Assembly (NCBI GenBank): GCA_002413755.1
Contig: DHXQ01000026.1
Location: forward strand, 1-17,784
Length of the DNA: 17,784 bases
DNA from: Candidatus Saccharibacteria bacterium UBA5152
GTDB lineage: Bacteria; Patescibacteriota; Saccharimonadia; Saccharimonadales; UBA4665
Reading direction: 5' to 3'
Part shown: positions 14,406-17,784 of the stretch, piece by piece
Position numbering within the stretch: the first letter of the stretch is position 1
How the letters are laid out: each line of letters opens with the position of its first letter
Translations under genes and position numbers: made by a program
Notes under the pieces: model-generated
The model's input: only the letters and a program-made list of their open reading frames with translations
What the model was told of the DNA's origin: nothing
The model's database searches: none

Positions 14406-14606
14406 ATGGCAAAAAAAGGTGATAAGCGAAAAATCGTTGGACTCGTCAGTGAAGAGTCTGGTGAGCGTATCTATTATACGACCAAGAATACCCAAAATAC
14501 GACTGAAAAGCTGAGCCTCAAAAAGTACAGTCCAAAGCTTCGTAAGCATGTCGTATTTCTTGAAAGCAAGAAGAGCCTCGGCCGCAACGAAGCACCGAAG
14601 CGCTAG
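14406..14606 (+). CDS. rpmG: 50S ribosomal protein L33 (bL33), cysteine-free form
   Basis: The protein has 66 residues against about 50-55 typically. The L33 core is clear: IYYTTKNTQNTTEKLSLKKY followed by SPKLRKHVVFLESK, aligning with the family pattern YTTxKNxxxTxExLxLKKYxPxxRKHxxxxExK. In zinc forms the ending is KYCPRC with a second CxxC upstream; here it reads KYSPKL and LVSEES, so no Cys ligands remain, as in E. coli L33. The N-terminus MAKKGDKRKI is standard and the C-terminus has about 13 extra residues. TAAGGA lies 6 nt before the ATG. The stop abuts the stop of the convergent GH15 gene with no intervening base. Confidence 0.9.
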   Translation: MAKKGDKRKIVGLVSEESGERIYYTTKNTQNTTEKLSLKKYSPKLRKHVVFLESKKSLGRNEAPKR

Positions 14607-16559
14607 TTACTTTGCTGGGTCAGTCTTGGCTTTGGCGATGTCGAGCGCAGTATTGATGAACTCAGCGTGGCTCCAGACCAGCGGCGTCACCGACAATACG
14701 GTACTGTGGACCGGGTCAATCTGCTCGCTCAGGATACCGCTCGGCAGCGCCCGGTCGATCGTCCACTGCATAATGCCTCTGGCTTCGTCATAACGGCCGG
14801 TCTTGGCATAGTATTGGGCGATCCATAGAGTTGTGACAAACCACGGATTACCTTGGTAACTTGGCGCGACGGCAAAGTAATTGTCATGCTCATATCGTGG
14901 TGAGCCGCCGCTGGGCGACTGGTCAAGTAAGGTCGACTCGATCAGTTTGATGGTAGTGACAACTTCCGGGGCGTTTACCGGCATCAGGCCGTACATTACA
15001 ACACCGTAGAAGCTGGATACGTCTAGTGTATTGTCATACAACAGCGAGCCATCTGGCTGCAGCAAGTAGCCCTTACGGTAAGCTTGGCGCTCGGGATCGA
15101 AGAAGACAGCGGTGCCTTTACTGATCGTGTTGGCAGCATTGCGCCAATGGACGGCATTGTCAGGGTATTCAAACTTGTCAGCAAAGTCAGCCGCCACAAG
15201 TAGCGCCTGATATGTCACGGCCGCAGTGTAGGTGTTGGTCAGGAACTTTTCCTCCCACAGGTCGTAGCTGGCATGCGGCAAATGTGTCTGCTCGTCCATA
15301 AAGTCAGCTAAGAAATTGGCGGTCGGTTGGATGAAGGTGCTGTACAGCGATCCGACGAACTCGTCGTCATCGCTGTAGCTGTGGTATTCACCGAGCATGT
15401 AGAGCACGCTGGCGGTTTCATCCTCCTGTATGGCCAGCTCGGTGCGCTTGCCATGCACCAGCGGGTGCCAGGTACTACCGATAGCTTTGTCCGGTTGGTA
15501 CTTGTGCATCAGGTAGCCGTCATCGTGCAGGATGTCGCGGCAGAATTCGAAGAACTTCTTGGGTTCCTCTCGGTAGCCGAGCCGGATCAGTGGCCACATG
15601 GCGTAGGCACCGTCGCGCGGCCAAACATAGCTATAATAGTCGCGGCCGTAGTTGTAAATCGACGAGTCGCAGCTGGCTATGATGCCGCCGCGCTTGTCGG
15701 TGTGAGCTTTGATGACCATTAGCGACTTCTTGGCCATGGCCGTGTATTCCTTCGGCAATTTCTTGAGCTTGGCTTCACCGATTTCAAACCAGTCTCCCCA
15801 ATATTCACGGGTGTGGTCCAGTTGGCGAGCCAGGCCTTCCAGTTGCAGTTTGTGATGGATTTTCTCAGCAGCTTGCTGCGAATCAGCCGCTACCACCCAA
15901 TAGTCGAAGCTAGCATCGGCACCGGCGGCAACCGTCAGGTTGACCCGCAGTACCGAGTCGACACCACCATGTTCGACGCCGTTATTAGTCAATTCACCGT
16001 CTTCGGCGTCGCGGTAAGTACCTTCTTTGCCTTCGATGCCATAGTTACCGACCGAGAATTGGTCAAATGGCGTTTTATCAGCGGTGGTTTGGGCGGAAAT
16101 CAGTAGGCAACAGCGGCCTTTGTAGTCCAGCAGGTAGTTATCATCTGGCACGAAGAGTGCCGTATCGGCGCGGCCAGCGCGGGAGATTTGAAAGACCTGG
16201 TGCATAAAGACCCGGATTTCGCGCTGCTTGGCGGCCGTATTGGTGACATTGATGGTTCGGCAAAAGGCATTGCGGGTCGGATCGACGAAGTCGACAGCGT
16301 GCAGCTCAACACCGAGCGCTGTATTGACCATCGCTATGTCACTGACCAAGGCGTCAGCTTCAAAATCGACCTTGATGTCCCAAGTTTGGTCTATCCAAGA
16401 GAAGACGCCATCAACCCAGACGCCTATCTTGTGTTCCATACTGCGGGCCGTTGTGAGGTTATCCAGGCCAACGTACGGGTAATAAAAGTCGTGCACTAGC
16501 CCTTGTTCGTTCAGCCCAACGGTCAGTGCGCCGTTGCCCAGCATTACCGGTCGTCCCAT
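14607..16559 (-). CDS. GH15 glucoamylase-like glycoside hydrolase
   Basis: Enzymes of this family release glucose from non-reducing ends of alpha-glucans (some members act on trehalose or dextran). The protein has 650 residues. An N-terminal beta-sandwich domain (about 1-250, starting GRPVMLGNGALTVGL) precedes an (alpha/alpha)6 barrel. Seen are YVWPRDGAYAMWPLIRLG (about 311-328), IQEDETA (378-383), SYDLWEE with Glu436 as likely general acid, and GILSEQIDP with Glu612 as likely general base. There is no signal peptide, so it should act in the cytoplasm. Its ATG overlaps the stop of the GH57 gene by one base. Substrate specificity cannot be fixed from sequence alone. Confidence 0.9.
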   Translation of the reverse strand: MGRPVMLGNGALTVGLNEQGLVHDFYYPYVGLDNLTTARSMEHKIGVWVDGVFSWIDQTWDIKVDFEADALVSDIAMVNTALGVELHAVDFVDPTRNAFCRTINVTNTAAKQREIRVFMHQVFQISRAGRADTALFVPDDNYLLDYKGRCCLLISAQTTADKTPFDQFSVGNYGIEGKEGTYRDAEDGELTNNGVEHGGVDSVLRVNLTVAAGADASFDYWVVAADSQQAAEKIHHKLQLEGLARQLDHTREYWGDWFEIGEAKLKKLPKEYTAMAKKSLMVIKAHTDKRGGIIASCDSSIYNYGRDYYSYVWPRDGAYAMWPLIRLGYREEPKKFFEFCRDILHDDGYLMHKYQPDKAIGSTWHPLVHGKRTELAIQEDETASVLYMLGEYHSYSDDDEFVGSLYSTFIQPTANFLADFMDEQTHLPHASYDLWEEKFLTNTYTAAVTYQALLVAADFADKFEYPDNAVHWRNAANTISKGTAVFFDPERQAYRKGYLLQPDGSLLYDNTLDVSSFYGVVMYGLMPVNAPEVVTTIKLIESTLLDQSPSGGSPRYEHDNYFAVAPSYQGNPWFVTTLWIAQYYAKTGRYDEARGIMQWTIDRALPSGILSEQIDPVHSTVLSVTPLVWSHAEFINTALDIAKAKTDPAK

Positions 16560-17767
16560 TAGATTTCCACCCCTTTTTCTCGTAAACGGAACGTTACGTC
16601 GTGATATGAATTCATGAAGTTAATATAGGCCTCGTACGGCGTCTCGTATGGGCTGAAGTAGGCATGGATGTCTCCGTCGTTAAACCATTTGGTACACATG
16701 TAGTAAAAGTGGTCGGAGGTCTGCAGTCGGCGCCAATCTTCGATCAGAGCCAGGTCACCAGTTGCCAGTATTCGCTCCTGCAAGGCGTAGAGCGCATGAA
16801 TCGCTTCCTGTTGCATGGCATTGCCGAGCCAGGCCGACAGGTCGCGCTCAGTGTCAGCCCAGGTGATGGTATTGGGCACATCGATTACTTCCTTCGGCTC
16901 GAAAGCGTCAATCACTTCGCTGACCGTCATGAAGGTATTACCCTCGGTCTTCAGCCACTCGTTAGGCAAGTGTTCCAGGAAGCCGAAGATACCCGATTCG
17001 TCCCACTGGTGTTCGCCAAAGGTCTCGTAGTCCATGAAGAGGTTAAAGTTGCTGGCCTCATGGTCCTCATTGAGCCAATGGGTGAATTTATCAGCCGTCA
17101 GCGGCCATTCGGCCCAGTCGTGGTCGCCGAAGCGGAAGGCGATGTCGTCGCTCAGTTTGTAGTTTTTCATCAATAAACGGATGTTTTCGGTGTAGGTTGG
17201 ACGGTAGACGAAGTTCGGGCTGCGCCAATCAAGGACTTTGTCCCAACCTTCGCAGAGCACACCCTTGTAGCCGGCCTTGTCGGCCCAGTAGGCGACGTCG
17301 TTATTGTAAGCAAGCTCGGTGTTACGGAAGACCTTTGGTGTCTGACCAAACAGTTGCATGATCTTGTCGGCGTGCATCTTGACCTGAGTCTCAAACTCAC
17401 TGCGGCTGTAGAAGAAGGCTAGGCTGTGATGGTAGGTCTCGGCGACGATCTCGACCTGACCGGTGGCAGTGAGCTCCTGGAAAGACTTGAGAGCCTCTGG
17501 AGACCACTTCTCGAGCTGTTCTAGGACGGTACCGGTGATTGACAGGCTGACTTTGAATTCGGGGTGAGTGTGCAGTAGCTCGAGCAAACGGGCGTTGGTC
17601 GGCAAATATGACTTCTCGGCAACCTTTTGCAGGATGCGTTCGTTGCTCTCGCGGGATTCGTAGGAAGCGTTAAAATAATCGTGATTTTGGCCGGCATCAA
17701 AGATGGTGTAGTGACGAATGCGATAGGGTTGGTGGACGTGCAGGTAGAGCACGATGGCCTTGGTCAT
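16559..17767 (-). CDS. GH57 alpha-amylase-like glycoside hydrolase
   Basis: GH57 enzymes cleave or rearrange alpha-1,4-glucans (alpha-amylase, 4-alpha-glucanotransferase, branching enzyme). The protein has 402 residues, the short alpha-amylase-like class. Conserved regions seen are HVHQP (10-14), AETYHHS (109-115), FRNTELAY with Glu151 as likely nucleophile, and MDYETFGEH (245-253) with Asp246 as likely acid/base. No signal peptide is present. It is translationally coupled to the GH15 gene (TAATG on the - strand). The sequence upstream of its ATG includes GGGGTG as a possible RBS. More genes of the unit may lie beyond the window end. Confidence 0.9.
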   Translation of the reverse strand: MTKAIVLYLHVHQPYRIRHYTIFDAGQNHDYFNASYESRESNERILQKVAEKSYLPTNARLLELLHTHPEFKVSLSITGTVLEQLEKWSPEALKSFQELTATGQVEIVAETYHHSLAFFYSRSEFETQVKMHADKIMQLFGQTPKVFRNTELAYNNDVAYWADKAGYKGVLCEGWDKVLDWRSPNFVYRPTYTENIRLLMKNYKLSDDIAFRFGDHDWAEWPLTADKFTHWLNEDHEASNFNLFMDYETFGEHQWDESGIFGFLEHLPNEWLKTEGNTFMTVSEVIDAFEPKEVIDVPNTITWADTERDLSAWLGNAMQQEAIHALYALQERILATGDLALIEDWRRLQTSDHFYYMCTKWFNDGDIHAYFSPYETPYEAYINFMNSYHDVTFRLREKGVEI

Positions 17768-17784
17768 GCAGGCACCCCGATTCG

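Noticed and set aside
16664..17176. 170-codon open frame on the + strand opposite the GH57 gene
   Set aside because: It is antisense to a gene with clear GH57 motifs and no independent start signals were found.

Overview
The window reads as a core-genome segment of a reduced bacterium, most likely a Patescibacteria/CPR member and possibly Ca. Saccharibacteria (TM7). The reasons are as follows. rpsE runs straight into rplO with no rpmD (uL30), a loss known throughout CPR. TGA is a normal stop (infA ends in TGA), which argues against the recoded Gracilibacteria/Absconditabacteria. The prepilin has the GDTIVEVL-type start that I associate with CPR pilins from memory. The lineage call is an inference; no database comparison was possible.

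Positions 1-8864 hold the end of the spc operon and the alpha operon on the + strand: rpsN (3' end only), rpsH, an unrecognised 63-codon gene, rplF, rplR, rpsE, rplO, secY, infA, rpmJ, rpsM, rpsK, rpsD, rpoA, rplQ, rplM, rpsI. Spacing is tight, with TAATG stop/start overlaps at rpsE/rplO, rplQ/rplM and rplM/rpsI. Two breaks carry regulatory signals. secY is followed directly by infA (no adk or map between), and infA has its own extended -10 promoter almost on top of its start codon. A 189-nt gap with competing stem-loops precedes rpmJ-rpsM-rpsK-rpsD-rpoA. The run closes with a strong intrinsic terminator after rpsI.

Positions 8908-12899 hold a tiny promoter-to-terminator unit (8911-9086), then a small Cys/His gene coupled to trpS, an RluA-family pseudouridine synthase, the clamp-loader subunit holB, and a membrane-anchored TPR protein with its own promoter. 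Positions 12940-13330 are a tRNA cluster, Thr(TGT)-Tyr(GTA)-Thr(GGT), with promoter and terminator.

Positions 13351-17784 hold a PKD-bearing type IV prepilin (- strand) divergent from rpmG (L33, + strand), then a two-gene - strand unit encoding a GH57 alpha-amylase-like enzyme and a GH15 glucoamylase-like enzyme. Neither enzyme has a signal peptide, so they probably break down glycogen or maltodextrin in the cytoplasm.

The themes most worth following are these. Every ribosomal protein here that has a zinc-ribbon form (S14, S4, L36, L33) lacks its metal cysteines, and HolB lacks the zinc module too. Several promoters have a TGn-extended -10 placed so close to the ATG that the mRNA would be leaderless or nearly so. 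There are also two small unknown genes inside core operons, and a possible RNA switch ahead of the alpha operon.
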